Program-made: the position numbers and the translations under genes
In this document: piece after piece, positions 54,217 through 63,918 of the stretch
Position numbering within the stretch: the stretch's first letter is position 1
How the letters are laid out: the number at the start of each line of letters is the position of its first letter
DNA from: Spirochaetae bacterium HGW-Spirochaetae-2
GTDB taxonomy: Bacteria > Spirochaetota > Spirochaetia > Sphaerochaetales > Sphaerochaetaceae
DNA: 64,000 nucleotides
Assembly: GCA_002839355.1 (NCBI GenBank)
Contig: PGXW01000016.1
Span: forward strand, 48,728 to 112,727
Direction of reading: 5' to 3'
Notes under the pieces: generated by a model
Told to the model about the DNA's origin: nothing
Database searches by the model: none
Seen by the model: the letters and a program-made list of their open reading frames with translations, nothing else

Positions 54217-54426
54217 TTATGCCTCCGGGGTCTTCTTTTTTCGGCCTTTGGCCTTCTCATCAACGATTTCGCTTTCCATCGGCACACCTTGTTTAACCAA
54301 ACGGAAGTTGATGTTTGTCATGCTCCCGCCGGGTTTCACCAAGACAGTCTCACCGACTTCATAGAAGTGCCCCTTCCAGTACGTAGGGGAGTGGCACTCG
54401 TAGATATCATTGGCTTGCTCGATCAC
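54217..54426 (-). CDS. Small virion-region protein, unknown
   Basis: A 69-residue protein (MIEQANDIYECHSPTYWKGH) with a short beta core (HFYEVGETVLVKPGG) and a strongly basic tail (KAKGRKKKTPEA). It overlaps the cement-like gene stop by 4 bp (ATGA), so it belongs to the head operon. Small proteins of this kind between capsid and adaptor genes are often head-completion or scaffolding accessories. No family recognised. Confidence 0.6.
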   Translation of the reverse strand: MIEQANDIYECHSPTYWKGHFYEVGETVLVKPGGSMTNINFRLVKQGVPMESEIVDEKAKGRKKKTPEA

Positions 54427-54854
54427 AGGGGCCTCACCATTGCGAGTATCTTGCCACCGGTGAACACCTCGGTGCCGACGGTCAACTTGGATCGCATGTG
54501 GCGCATCGCACCGGCAGGAATGGTGAAGCGCCGAACCAGACGGTTGCGCTTGATTTCATCTACACCGACAATGAAGCTCACCTCATCTTTCCACGTATCC
54601 CCTTCGGCACTCGATTGAAGGGTGAATTCGACAGTAGCCGAACCGGTTGCGCTACTTGCATCCTCCCAACCGATAACCTCGATGGTGTTCTCCTCGGGAA
54701 AATGTTGATTCTGTTCCTCGTAATCCAGCGTCCCAGCATTGGCCTCCACCGCATTGAGCGTCTGCCCCGCGTAAGCTGGGACTCCTACCGCAAAGGCCAC
54801 ATCATCCAGGGCGATGGGTGCGCGGGTGAACGTGCGTTTCTTCTCGTACAACAT
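54423..54854 (-). CDS. Bbp16-like capsid cement/decoration protein
   Basis: A 143-residue beta-rich protein (ATVEFTLQSSAEGDTWKDEV, RRFTIPAGAMRHMRSKLTV, VFTGGKILAMVR). Its strand order and final 'TGGKxxA' resemble the Bbp16 cement protein of phage BPP-1. I chose the ATG at 54854 with AAGGAGG six bases upstream; the longer reading to 54950 enters the capsid gene. It lies directly after the major capsid gene, 10 bp away, as in BPP-1. Its likely role is to stabilise the capsid on its outer surface. Confidence 0.65.
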   Translation of the reverse strand: MLYEKKRTFTRAPIALDDVAFAVGVPAYAGQTLNAVEANAGTLDYEEQNQHFPEENTIEVIGWEDASSATGSATVEFTLQSSAEGDTWKDEVSFIVGVDEIKRNRLVRRFTIPAGAMRHMRSKLTVGTEVFTGGKILAMVRPL

Positions 54855-54864
54855 CACTTCCTCC

Positions 54865-55860
54865 TTAGGCCACAAGGCCTTCCGCCGCATCGGCGAACGA
54901 ATCGCACTGACGAAGCACGAAACGGTCGAAACGAACATCACCGATGGCATTCACCGGAATGGCACCCTCATAGGTGATCGGTTGTACACGGCTATCGTAA
55001 TAGTCGTTCAACCCTGCGATGACCGAACCCGGCGCGTAAATACGCACTCGGCTCTTGAACTGTTTTGGTAACAACGTGAACGCCCGAAACAAATTTTTCT
55101 TCAGCTGGGGCATCGATTCACCCAATGCGGTTTCGGAAGTGTCGATGTTCGCAATACGGATGACCGAAAAACGATTCATCAACGCCAAGCCCGTACTCAT
55201 GAGAAACTGGGTGTCCCGTTGGAAAAACTTCTCCCCACTTTCCTCGATGACCTGCCACTGCCCCTTGGTGATGGTGATACCCTTGTTGGTCACATACCGT
55301 GGGTTCAACATTGTAGTCGCATTGTCTCCCCAAACCACCAGCAGTACCGTCGAAAGGCCTCCGTCCACCGTTCCCTTGTTATCCAAGGTGATGAACGTGG
55401 GTTTCTTCAGCTCTTCTGGGGTCGTGATATGATCGAATCTCGGGATGATACCTTTGAACTGACCAACCTCGTCACCGCCGTAGAGCAGGCACTTCTCAAC
55501 ATCCAGTGCCAACGAAGTGACGTGATCGCGCTCATCCTCGGCAGCAGCTTTTTCCGGATTGGGTGCAATCATCAGTTCCTTCTGGCGTGCACTCGCCCAG
55601 CTTTCAATCATGCCCAGATCATCCTTGAACAGCTCCTTGTGCCCCTTGGAGACCTTTCCACCTTGGTCGATGGCTACCCACTGGTTGGTGGGCAAACTCA
55701 CCTTGCGCATGCCTTGGTGTTCCAGCATGCCGGTCGCTTCAATGAAGCACGCATCGTTGAGCATGGTTGTGGATTTGGTGATCTCGTCCACCACGTTGGT
55801 GATATCGGGATTTCCCAAGCCCTTGGTCAGCTCAGCAAGCGTCATGTAATCGTATGCCAA
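54865..55860 (-). CDS. Major capsid protein (BPP-1 Bbp17-like, HK97 fold)
   Basis: A 331-residue capsid protein. The start YMTLAELTKGLGNPDI and VVDEITKSTTMLNDACFIEATG, followed by a beta-rich core (NGDNATTMLNPR-type loops), match the BPP-1-like major capsid family. The start codon is TTG (55860), supported by GGAG six bases upstream; an internal ATG at residue 6 is possible but badly placed. No N-terminal delta domain is apparent; the separate scaffold gene just upstream (13 bp) serves assembly. A C-terminal region includes FRAFTLLPKQFKSRVRIYAPGS. Confidence 0.85.
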   Translation of the reverse strand: MAYDYMTLAELTKGLGNPDITNVVDEITKSTTMLNDACFIEATGMLEHQGMRKVSLPTNQWVAIDQGGKVSKGHKELFKDDLGMIESWASARQKELMIAPNPEKAAAEDERDHVTSLALDVEKCLLYGGDEVGQFKGIIPRFDHITTPEELKKPTFITLDNKGTVDGGLSTVLLVVWGDNATTMLNPRYVTNKGITITKGQWQVIEESGEKFFQRDTQFLMSTGLALMNRFSVIRIANIDTSETALGESMPQLKKNLFRAFTLLPKQFKSRVRIYAPGSVIAGLNDYYDSRVQPITYEGAIPVNAIGDVRFDRFVLRQCDSFADAAEGLVA

Positions 55861-55873
55861 TTATGACTCCTCT

Positions 55874-56641
55874 CTACATCGCCCACGGGAACTTATCGTT
55901 CTCGCGGTTCAAAAAGTATCCGTTGCCCTTCGACTTCGCTCCACCGGAAGTGGAGGATAGCGGAGGGGTATGCTCGGATATCGACTCGCCAACCCGTGCA
56001 AGCAAATCGGCGACAAACGGATTGTTCTCACTTTGGGTCATCCGCAGGCCCTTCGCCAAAGGTGAGTCGGCGGGTACCAGATGGTCATAAGCGCGTTTCA
56101 TCGCCGCCTGTTTCGCATCATAGGCATCCCCCCACATCTTCTGAAGTTCGGCCTTGCACAGCTTCTCACCGTTGGTGCGCAATTGATTCATTCCATGTTC
56201 ATGCGAATCGATAATCGCACTGTGGATGGCATCGGCACTTTCGGCATCGAGCTTCAGACCCTTGAGCGCTTCGGTGAGGGATTTGTCCAGATCCCCGGTA
56301 GAATCCAATTCCTCGGAAAAACTCTTGGTGAACGCGTAAGTAATTTCACCCGCATCATCGGAAGTATTTCCCTCAGTTACTGTATTCCCGCCATCCTCAG
56401 GTTTTGCCCCACTTCCATCCAGAAGGCCTTTGAATGCATTGCCCAAGCTATCGTACTTGGCCAGCAGTTCATTGCCCTTCAACTCGTCAGGGAGTTGGCT
56501 CATCCATTTCGGATTGGTCGTTTGCGTAGAGTCAGGGGTTCCCGTATCTCTCGCTCCATCGGTACCTATCGGGGTAGCTACTCCACCGTCGGCACCTTCA
56601 GGGGCTTGGGTATCAGGGTTTGCTCCATTCTCATTCGGCAT
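55874..56641 (-). CDS. Capsid scaffolding protein
   Basis: A 255-residue acidic, low-complexity protein with a Gly/Ala/Asp-rich N-terminus (ANPDTQAPEGADGGVATPIG) and a helical C-terminal half (LRTNGEKLCKAELQKMWG). It has the profile of podoviral scaffolding proteins, which guide procapsid assembly and then leave. The ATG has AAGGAG upstream. It lies between the Bbp19-like protein and the major capsid gene, the normal place. The C-terminal basic/aromatic end (KSKGNGYFLNREN) likely contacts the capsid. Confidence 0.75.
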   Translation of the reverse strand: MPNENGANPDTQAPEGADGGVATPIGTDGARDTGTPDSTQTTNPKWMSQLPDELKGNELLAKYDSLGNAFKGLLDGSGAKPEDGGNTVTEGNTSDDAGEITYAFTKSFSEELDSTGDLDKSLTEALKGLKLDAESADAIHSAIIDSHEHGMNQLRTNGEKLCKAELQKMWGDAYDAKQAAMKRAYDHLVPADSPLAKGLRMTQSENNPFVADLLARVGESISEHTPPLSSTSGGAKSKGNGYFLNRENDKFPWAM

Positions 56642-56658
56642 GTATCGCTCCTTTCGAC

Positions 56659-56973
56659 CTACAACAGGTCGTCATCATCTGTATCGAATCCTCCCATCTC
56701 CTCGATGGTGGGTCTGAATGCCAACGGCTGGCTAAACATCCAGTTGATTGCCTCGACAATCATCTCGATATCCAAAAAGCCCAATTCCTCAAGTTTCTTG
56801 ATGGCATAATTGCGCTTTGGCAGTTCCTCTGTCACGATTTCCCGAAACAATCCCAAGTCGGTGAGCAATCGTACTAATTCGGCTCGACCTTCAGGGGAGT
56901 TGTAGGCACAACGGACATTTGAACGGTGCACCATATCGGCATTGGACAATTTCATCTGCCTGACTATCATCAA
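56659..56973 (-). CDS. Bbp19-like phage protein
   Basis: A 104-residue protein. The core SPEGRAELVRLLTDLGLFREIV, then RNYAIKKLEELGFLDIEMIVEAI, resembles the Bbp19 family found between portal and capsid genes in BPP-1-like phages. The acidic C-terminus (FDTDDDDLL) is typical. It overlaps the portal gene's stop by 4 bp and so is coupled to it. Its function is unknown; a role in head assembly is inferred from place. Confidence 0.6.
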   Translation of the reverse strand: MMIVRQMKLSNADMVHRSNVRCAYNSPEGRAELVRLLTDLGLFREIVTEELPKRNYAIKKLEELGFLDIEMIVEAINWMFSQPLAFRPTIEEMGGFDTDDDDLL

Positions 56974-58682
56974 TTCGCTCCCTGGGCATTGTTCAAATTC
57001 CCTTGACCGCCCATATTGCGGGCAACTTCACTGGCTGCTTGGGCTTGCTGCATCTGCATCTGCTGCTCGATCATCTGTTGTTTTTGCACCCTAATGCGTT
57101 CCCTGTCGGCAATCTCACGAAGTACATCCTGTGGCAATCCGGCACCGGTGAGGATACGACGGGCGAATTTGTCCATATCCACGTTGTCGAAGGTGTTCTG
57201 CAATTGCATCGCCTGTAATGTCTGCAATATCTCGAGCGAGGAAGTCAGACCATCCTGCATGGTGTAGGCCTTTACATTTCTCGCCAAAGGACCATCCAGC
57301 TCAATTTTCATGAGCGCATCCTTGATCCTCAACAACTCCTTCGGAGGCTGGGGAAGACGCTTTCCCTTGACCATGATGGTGAAGGTACGCTTCACGATAG
57401 GATTTATCTTCAGGAACTGGGTGGTTCCCAAAATGGACGACAACAGCACCAATTCTTCGTTCTTTATTGCCTGTACCTGTGTGGCGGTGAGTACCTTGTT
57501 CTGTTGCATCAGATAATTGAACAGATCGTTGAAGAACAATTTCTTTATCTTGCCTTCCAACTCGACAATCTCATTGCTCACCCAACCGACGTCCTGCACC
57601 GTTTGTAGGATGCGGGGCATGTTTTCCATGTTGCCGATATAGTTACGCGCATCGGGATCTGGAGAGAACCGACCTTTTTGGGACTCATGAATAATCCAAG
57701 GTGGACGACCGGTTTTCTGCACCGCGATCAACTCATCCTTGCACATCGCATTGAGGCGTTTCAATTCGGCAAGATATTTCATCACCAAGCCTTTGCCGTA
57801 GACACTGGTCCCATCTGGTTCCCAAATGTGTACCGCCACTGGAAAATCGTCATATCCTGATTCGTCGATGACGCAATCACCACTTTTAGAATACGTGACA
57901 GCGGCGAACGGCTTATTCGTGGAGATAAGGATTTTTCCTTTATCATCTCGCACACTCTTGCGGGGATAGATGGCTAGCAAGAATTCATGCTCACTATCGC
58001 CATTGTCCTGCTCGATATCGAGGGCGATCTCTTCGGGTATCTTGTCTCCGAATCGTTCCTGTGCTTGCTCGGCAGTCAAGTCGTAGCGGTAGAAGATGGT
58101 ATCGATACGACCACGGGAGTTGCTGTCTATCCAAAAATCCCACGGAGGAAGTGCATCGTATATGCACTGGCCACGTTCAACATCATCGATGATGAATTCG
58201 GCACTCGTTCCTTGGACAGCTGCATCTTTGGTGGCAAGCTTGTCCATCGGGTAGAAATTGCTTTTATTGAACTCGCCATACATGCGCGTTTCGCATAATT
58301 CAAGAAAATCATTGGCACCGTGGATGGTATCTACATCCTCGTAATTCTCACCAAACAGGATCAATGAAAACCAACGCATGGCAGGTGAGATGAGGTTTCC
58401 ATGATAGCCGTTCACGAATGTTTCAAACGCCTCGATACCAGAGGTGTTGTATAGTTTTACGGCTCTCACTGGAGATTTGCCGATGGAAAATTCATCCATT
58501 CGGTGTTGGACGTAGGCACAGGCTTCCCAGCGTAAGGATTCCGTCTTCTGCCGGATTCGTTTCATACGTTCCCATTTATTTATGAGGGATTTGGCAAGGT
58601 TATTTTTGCCTTTTTGGTTCGCCTCACGACGACCGAGATAATCCTTTGTGCCATTGTCGAAACCGACCAAGACGGTATGCAT
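56970..58682 (-). CDS. Portal (head-tail connector) protein
   Basis: A 570-residue portal of the T7/BPP-1 type. It has ERMKRIRQKTESLRWEACAYV near the start and LYNTSGIEAFETFVNGYHGNLISPAMRWF; PPWDFWIDSNSRG is the wing region. A C-terminal Gln-rich barrel helix is present (KQQMIEQQMQMQQAQAA). The dodecameric portal is the DNA gateway and motor docking site. Its gene order (terS-terL-portal) is interrupted by the KAP NTPase gene on the opposite strand at 58788. The ATG is at 58682. Confidence 0.85.
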   Translation of the reverse strand: MHTVLVGFDNGTKDYLGRREANQKGKNNLAKSLINKWERMKRIRQKTESLRWEACAYVQHRMDEFSIGKSPVRAVKLYNTSGIEAFETFVNGYHGNLISPAMRWFSLILFGENYEDVDTIHGANDFLELCETRMYGEFNKSNFYPMDKLATKDAAVQGTSAEFIIDDVERGQCIYDALPPWDFWIDSNSRGRIDTIFYRYDLTAEQAQERFGDKIPEEIALDIEQDNGDSEHEFLLAIYPRKSVRDDKGKILISTNKPFAAVTYSKSGDCVIDESGYDDFPVAVHIWEPDGTSVYGKGLVMKYLAELKRLNAMCKDELIAVQKTGRPPWIIHESQKGRFSPDPDARNYIGNMENMPRILQTVQDVGWVSNEIVELEGKIKKLFFNDLFNYLMQQNKVLTATQVQAIKNEELVLLSSILGTTQFLKINPIVKRTFTIMVKGKRLPQPPKELLRIKDALMKIELDGPLARNVKAYTMQDGLTSSLEILQTLQAMQLQNTFDNVDMDKFARRILTGAGLPQDVLREIADRERIRVQKQQMIEQQMQMQQAQAASEVARNMGGQGNLNNAQGAN

Positions 58683-58787
58683 GTAGCAATATTAATTTAA
58701 AGAGTATTCTCTGTTCGGGAGCTTAGTAACATGCAATTATATCGGAAATAGCGAATAGAAATTGATAATTTTTGAAACTATGATAGC

Positions 58788-60776
58788 ATGTTAAAAATCG
58801 AGGATAGAATTGTGTTAAGCGATGAATCAATTATTGAAATTATTAAAGATTATCTTGATGATGAAAAGATGAAATATGCACTCCTGATGAATGGAGAATG
58901 GGGTTGTGGTAAGACATATTTTATAAAGGAACAGTTAGTACTTAATCTAAAAAACAGCCCAAATTATAATGCACTGAATATTTTCTATATATCATTGTAT
59001 TGTATCACTTCAGTAGAAGACTTTTTACAACAATTGATCACACAAATAATATTTATTAAATCTGTTGATGAAAATAAGAAATTAGAAGCTGAGTCTAAAA
59101 AGAAAAAATCTAAAAGAAAATGTGAAACACAAACACCAAATAAAATTATAAATTTTGGGACACAACTTCTTTCGGCTGCACTCCGAAAAACTGAATTCCT
59201 TAATGCAGACATACTATATTCTCTAAATAGCTTTCTTGTGAATAAGAGCACGTTCCTAATTATTGATGATTTAGAAAGATGCTCTATGCCAATCAATGCG
59301 ATATTTGGAGTCCTTGCCAACCTGATTGAATCAAATAATATAAAGATATTGGTTGTTGCTAACGAAAAGGAAATTGGTTCTGTCTCTTTTCAGCATAATA
59401 TTGAGTTGAAATATTTAATATCTTCTAAATTACTGGAATCCCCACCAACCGAGAATTCTACTATAAGCAATAGGGAAAATGATTTAAAAAAACTGATTAA
59501 TAAGAGCGAGGAATTATTTAGTGAGGATGTACATTATAAGCTAATCAAGGAGAAAATTATTGGGAAAACGATACATTATTCTCCAGAATTTAATAATTTG
59601 CTACAAATAATTGGAAAAAAATATCTAGGGGAAGATGAATATAAGGTTTATGTTAGAATCAAAAACGAACTTAACGATTATATTAAAAGAAACAATCACC
59701 AAAATTTGCGAACTGTCGAATTTGCTTTCTCTTCGTTCATGAAGATATCCCATTTACTTCAACCTGTACTAGTAGAAAGACCTACAGATTTTTGTGATCA
59801 TTTTTTTGAATTATTGTTGATTGATATTTTTCGTACAGCGATACGAATTAAAAATGGTGAACAAGAGTATCAATGGGAAAGTACTTCGCAGTTCTGTAAC
59901 ATTACTGATGGCGGGTCTCCGTTCATACTATCAAACCGTCACCTTGCATTTAGATTTGTACGTAAGTATCTACAAACGCATGAGTTAATAATAGAAGACG
60001 CTAGTTCTGTCCTGGATGAATATTATATTGTTTGGCTCAATAGAAATACAGAAGATAATGATCCAGTTAATAAACTCCGATTTTATATGGAGAAAGAAGA
60101 CGATGAAATAGTAGAGTTGGTTAAGGAATTGGAAAATCAAATTATTGAAAAAAAATACCCGATTAGAAATTTTAAACGAGCACTAGGCATCCTATTTGTT
60201 ATCAAATCGGTTAAATTTGAAATTGGCGATACCGTTGAGAAGATATTATCAGCAATGGCTGAACAGGTAATAAGTAATCCTGAAAAATTATCAGTTATGA
60301 ACGAATCACTCATTTGGCAAAATAATCCTTTGTTCCCCGAATATGAAAAGAGTTTAACAAATCTGATAAATATTGCTGAAGAAGTTGCGAACAAGAATAA
60401 ATCAACTTATATCAATAAACTATTTTTAGAAAATAATGATACTTGGGCACAAGATTTCTTCAGATATTGTGAAGAACATGCTGATGAATTCCTTTTAAGA
60501 AAGAGTTTTATGAGTAGTATTGATATTAGCTTATGTATAGAATTTATGATTAAATCTAAACCAAAAGATCTTTTCAATGTTCTAAAGGGATTAAATGCTG
60601 TATATAACATGTCAAATGTAGCGGATTTTTTTATGAAAGATGCGCCTTCATTGAGATTATTTAAAGAAAAGTTGGTACAGATTAATTTTGATAGTAAGAT
60701 TTGCCAACATAATTTAAATGAAATAATTAATACAGTTTCTTTAGTTATTGGAAAACTTGAATTAATTAGCATATAG
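58788..60776 (+). CDS. KAP-family P-loop NTPase, probable defence cargo
   Basis: A 662-residue STAND/KAP-type ATPase. Walker A is GEWGCGKT (residues 36-43) and Walker B is TFLIIDDLERC (155-165; Asp160-Asp161), with the KAP-typical segment GVLANLIESNNIKILVVANEKEI. The C-terminal half (about 300-662) is helical with no recognised effector; no membrane helices are evident, unlike classical KAP proteins. It is extremely AT-rich and lies on the plus strand between leftward portal and terL, its stop 4 bp from the terL stop. Genes of this type are common in anti-phage systems, so superinfection exclusion is the leading inference. Confidence 0.75.
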   Translation: MLKIEDRIVLSDESIIEIIKDYLDDEKMKYALLMNGEWGCGKTYFIKEQLVLNLKNSPNYNALNIFYISLYCITSVEDFLQQLITQIIFIKSVDENKKLEAESKKKKSKRKCETQTPNKIINFGTQLLSAALRKTEFLNADILYSLNSFLVNKSTFLIIDDLERCSMPINAIFGVLANLIESNNIKILVVANEKEIGSVSFQHNIELKYLISSKLLESPPTENSTISNRENDLKKLINKSEELFSEDVHYKLIKEKIIGKTIHYSPEFNNLLQIIGKKYLGEDEYKVYVRIKNELNDYIKRNNHQNLRTVEFAFSSFMKISHLLQPVLVERPTDFCDHFFELLLIDIFRTAIRIKNGEQEYQWESTSQFCNITDGGSPFILSNRHLAFRFVRKYLQTHELIIEDASSVLDEYYIVWLNRNTEDNDPVNKLRFYMEKEDDEIVELVKELENQIIEKKYPIRNFKRALGILFVIKSVKFEIGDTVEKILSAMAEQVISNPEKLSVMNESLIWQNNPLFPEYEKSLTNLINIAEEVANKNKSTYINKLFLENNDTWAQDFFRYCEEHADEFLLRKSFMSSIDISLCIEFMIKSKPKDLFNVLKGLNAVYNMSNVADFFMKDAPSLRLFKEKLVQINFDSKICQHNLNEIINTVSLVIGKLELISI

Positions 60777-60780
60777 CTAT

Positions 60781-62385
60781 CTATATTGGCTCATATTCCA
60801 CTTGGACTACATTTTCGAACTTGAATCCACGATTCTCCAATAGGTTCCTTTGAAGACTCTCCATTGAGAATTCATCAGGAAACGTCAACTCGATACCCGT
60901 AGTGTTGTCAGCAATCCGAGACAAACTATCAAACCCATCATCATGAGCACAGAACGGATATGCCAAATATTCTTCCCTCACCCAGGAGCTAAGCATATCC
61001 TCTCGTACTCCTTCCCAATTCACATGCCAAGCGTCCTTACACAACCAAATCCGACCTTCCCTAAACAATGGTTCAAGTGCTTCAATTCTTTGACCTTTTG
61101 GAACCGGTGAAAAGGCAGGGTTAATTGAGAAACGGTAATTGAGTTGATTCATCAAGTATTCCATGTGCTCGATATCAGATTGCATGGAAACCTTTTCATA
61201 ATACACAATCGGTTTTCTCGTGTTGGTCGTATACTTTCGAACCAAGGAGAAGAGAGCATTGGCCTTGCCGGTCAAATCAAACTTATCGCGAACGAGATCG
61301 AGGATGTAGTAATTCTTATCGCTACCACACCCGATTACCCACATCGTAGTATAGTCAGCTTTCTTCTTCACACTCCCTGCGGGGTCAACGATGATATACA
61401 GGTTTAGGTTGGTTAAATTGTACCCATCCCAAACACGCAACCATTCCTTCGAGAAACCCATAGTGGAAGCCTGTTTGGGATCACACATCATCTGGGAAGC
61501 AAAGACAGCAGATCCCATCGCTTTCTTCTTCAGCTCGATGGTTTCTTTTTCATAGAGTACCGGAGTTCCTGTTTGGTCCACACAAGGATACATTCTGAGT
61601 TTGGCAAATCCGCTTTCAATGATTTCTTGATACGTGTCGGCGTAATGATAACGAGTACCGATGATACGAACCCTCAGGTTACCCGATGAGCCGGTATTCA
61701 GACTCATCTGGAATTGCTTGGTCGTTTTTGCAATCATCTCGGCACTGGTGACGCTATCAGGGGTAACTACATCATCGTAAACAAGCAAATTGTAGTGACC
61801 TCCGGTACGTTGACCGATAACGAGTCCTGAAGCTTCAACAGTGTTTTCTTTCGCGTTGGATTTACGGCGAACACGAATACCATCCTCGGACCAAATCATC
61901 TTGTGACGTGTTCCCGCTTCATCGGCCCAAAACGGTTTGCTCACATCATCGAACAGAATGTCGGGGAACAGGTCGATGAGCATTTTGTTTGATTCAAGGG
62001 TGAGTTTGATTTGCCTGAGGAACTTGGTCGCCATCGAGGAGGAGTAGGAGTAGATACAAACGGTAATCTCGGGGTCGTTGAGAATATCTTGGATGGTCTT
62101 GAGCCAAGTGATGATGGTGCTCTTATAGTGGTCACGACTCCAAATATCAATAAAGCCATCTGGTTCGGTCTGGACTTCCATACACCGGTCAAAAAGCCAA
62201 TCGCGATATTGAATAGTACCATCTAGGCGTTCAATGTGATCGAGATCCTTTCTTCCCAGCACGTAGGTTGCCAAGAAAAATAGATCGTTACGACACATAA
62301 GGCGCATCCACTCGGTGAGATTTCCAGCTTCCTCAGCTTGGTGCCACAAATGGTTGATGTGACGATGGTATTCTTCTCTCGTCAC
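60781..62385 (-). CDS. Terminase large subunit
   Basis: A 534-residue packaging motor. The ATPase P-loop variant is SRDHYKST (83-90), Walker B is NLLVYDD (199-205), and the coupling motif region is GTRYHY. The RNase H-like nuclease has DPAG (Asp334) and KADYTTM (Asp344), and a late Asp in HDDGFDSL. GTG is the start codon, overlapping the terS stop (GTGA), so the two subunits are coupled. It packages DNA into the procapsid through the portal. The KAP gene ends 4 bp away on the other strand. Confidence 0.9.
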   Translation of the reverse strand: MTREEYHRHINHLWHQAEEAGNLTEWMRLMCRNDLFFLATYVLGRKDLDHIERLDGTIQYRDWLFDRCMEVQTEPDGFIDIWSRDHYKSTIITWLKTIQDILNDPEITVCIYSYSSSMATKFLRQIKLTLESNKMLIDLFPDILFDDVSKPFWADEAGTRHKMIWSEDGIRVRRKSNAKENTVEASGLVIGQRTGGHYNLLVYDDVVTPDSVTSAEMIAKTTKQFQMSLNTGSSGNLRVRIIGTRYHYADTYQEIIESGFAKLRMYPCVDQTGTPVLYEKETIELKKKAMGSAVFASQMMCDPKQASTMGFSKEWLRVWDGYNLTNLNLYIIVDPAGSVKKKADYTTMWVIGCGSDKNYYILDLVRDKFDLTGKANALFSLVRKYTTNTRKPIVYYEKVSMQSDIEHMEYLMNQLNYRFSINPAFSPVPKGQRIEALEPLFREGRIWLCKDAWHVNWEGVREDMLSSWVREEYLAYPFCAHDDGFDSLSRIADNTTGIELTFPDEFSMESLQRNLLENRGFKFENVVQVEYEPI

Positions 62386-62903
62386 TCCTGAATTTCCTCG
62401 TACTCTGCTGCAATCAATTTTTTCGGTTCAACTCGTTTGGCAAGAAAGGTACGTGTGGCCTGCTCAAGATTCTCGGAAAGATGGTCAGTGATTTTCACCT
62501 CGTGTTTCACATCGATTTTCTTGTCAGCTTCCAATCCCAAAATTGCGGCAAGGAGCTTACCTGCTTCAATCTGGTTCTTATAACTGATAGGAACCTCGAC
62601 CAAATCACCTTGTTTGGTCACGTATTGCGTGGTCAATTCTCCATTGAACATTTTGGAAAGGCGATTGATTATCTGTTCGGAATTAATAAGACTCTTCTCT
62701 GCGAGAAAGGCTCTACGCCGATTTATTTCTGCACGAACCTTTGGATTTGCATACATTTTTGCAGCTTGTGAATCGATAGAACTTTTCTTTCCATTACCTT
62801 TGTAGCCTGCACGTATCAACGCTTCAGACTTTTTTCCACACTGAAGGTACGCATCAATAAAAGAGAGTTGGTATGCAGTCAGTCTATTAAGGCCTTCAGA
62901 CAT
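62382..62903 (-). CDS. Terminase small subunit
   Basis: A 173-residue DNA-recognition subunit. The N-terminal helix-turn-helix has the classic terS pattern (LTAYQLSFIDAYLQCGKKSEALIRAGYKG, then AKMYANPKVRAEINRRRAFL). A helical oligomerisation part and an acidic C-terminus follow. It recognises packaging sites and recruits TerL. The ATG is preceded by a weak GAGG. It is the first gene of the leftward virion operon; no convincing promoter was found in the 69 bp before it. Confidence 0.85.
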   Translation of the reverse strand: MSEGLNRLTAYQLSFIDAYLQCGKKSEALIRAGYKGNGKKSSIDSQAAKMYANPKVRAEINRRRAFLAEKSLINSEQIINRLSKMFNGELTTQYVTKQGDLVEVPISYKNQIEAGKLLAAILGLEADKKIDVKHEVKITDHLSENLEQATRTFLAKRVEPKKLIAAEYEEIQE

Positions 62904-62972
62904 GCCTCATTTTCTGAAACAATTAATAAGGTGTCTGCTTACTGAGTAACAAGATTGTCAGTCTAGGATTAA

Positions 62973-63854
62973 TTAGAAATATCTAATAGGCCTGATAGAA
63001 CCTATTGTTTGATAAATTTTTTCTAGTTCTTGTTCTAAACTATATGAATTTTGTAGCCAAGCCTCGCTTTCACCAAATCCTAATCGTCCTTCAAAAGAAG
63101 AGCTCCAATAAGAATAACCTTCGAGTTTCTGGGAATTGTTATTAAAAAAGGTAATCATAACGTTGAGTTCATCTTTTGATGGAAGAAACCAATCATCATA
63201 ACCATTTACTTCGTAATCAAGGGCTATCTGTGCAGCGTTCTTCTTAGAATTTATGTAGTTTGCAATCTGAGTTGTATTCTCGCCACCAGATCCGATAGAT
63301 GTTGAAGTTACCTTAGTACTTTCGTCATATCTTGCAGTATCTCCCCAAGATACTTCTACATCGTGATCTTGCCAGTTGTACGCATCTTTGGGAGAGGCTT
63401 CAATATATCGCCATCCTTTCGAATAATCGCCTGCATCAAATATTACATAACCTCCCGCGGGGCCAATACTCCCAACCCGATATGCAGTTGAAAGGTTGAA
63501 GACCTTTCTAAATAATCCTTGATTCGCAACAAATATCAATTCCGTTTCACCAATAGATTGGTTTGCGATAATTCTATTCCCACGTATGGTGGCAACTGAT
63601 TTGTCAAGAATATCAATCTCATACGAACTATCGATGATATTGGCTGGTGAAAATTGAAATTCTGGTGTTAGTGATTCTCCTGGAGGAATAATCAATACAC
63701 CGGATGGAATAACGTCAAATATTATTGAAGTCTCCAGTACTTTTTGATTATTTTGTCCTTCATCCTCATCTGATACGACCATATAGCTATTGGTTATCAA
63801 TGGGGTGTCTAAAGAAATTCCATATTCGAGGCCATTGACTTTATTGATAATCAT
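62973..63854 (-). CDS. Surface protein with Ig-like and DUF1566 domains, apparently lacking its export signal
   Basis: A 293-residue protein. Residues about 35-140 form a BIG2-like module (VLIIPPGESLTPEFQFSPAN, IDILDKSVATIRGNRIIANQ). Residues about 145-293 form a DUF1566/Lcl-type domain (GPAGGYVIFDAGDYSKGWRY, DWFLPSKDELNVM, YSYWSSSF, IRPIRYF), a C-type-lectin-like fold common in spirochaete surface proteins. These are normally secreted, but here the frame begins MIINKVNGLEYG with no signal peptide and no earlier start before a stop at the 21-bp repeats. It may be 5' truncated. Whether it belongs to phage or host is unclear. The DUF1566 fold raises a possible diversity-generating target, but no reverse transcriptase is seen. 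Confidence 0.65.
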   Translation of the reverse strand: MIINKVNGLEYGISLDTPLITNSYMVVSDEDEGQNNQKVLETSIIFDVIPSGVLIIPPGESLTPEFQFSPANIIDSSYEIDILDKSVATIRGNRIIANQSIGETELIFVANQGLFRKVFNLSTAYRVGSIGPAGGYVIFDAGDYSKGWRYIEASPKDAYNWQDHDVEVSWGDTARYDESTKVTSTSIGSGGENTTQIANYINSKKNAAQIALDYEVNGYDDWFLPSKDELNVMITFFNNNSQKLEGYSYWSSSFEGRLGFGESEAWLQNSYSLEQELEKIYQTIGSIRPIRYF

Positions 63855-63918
63855 AAGACTTTGTAGATTCGCATTGTATCTATCATGTTGCTTGTCCTGT
63901 GTGATTTTTCCGCGCGAA

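Noticed and set aside
62973..63854. Diversity-generating retroelement target
   Set aside because: No reverse transcriptase frame and no template/variable repeat pair found in the window. The fold resemblance alone is insufficient.
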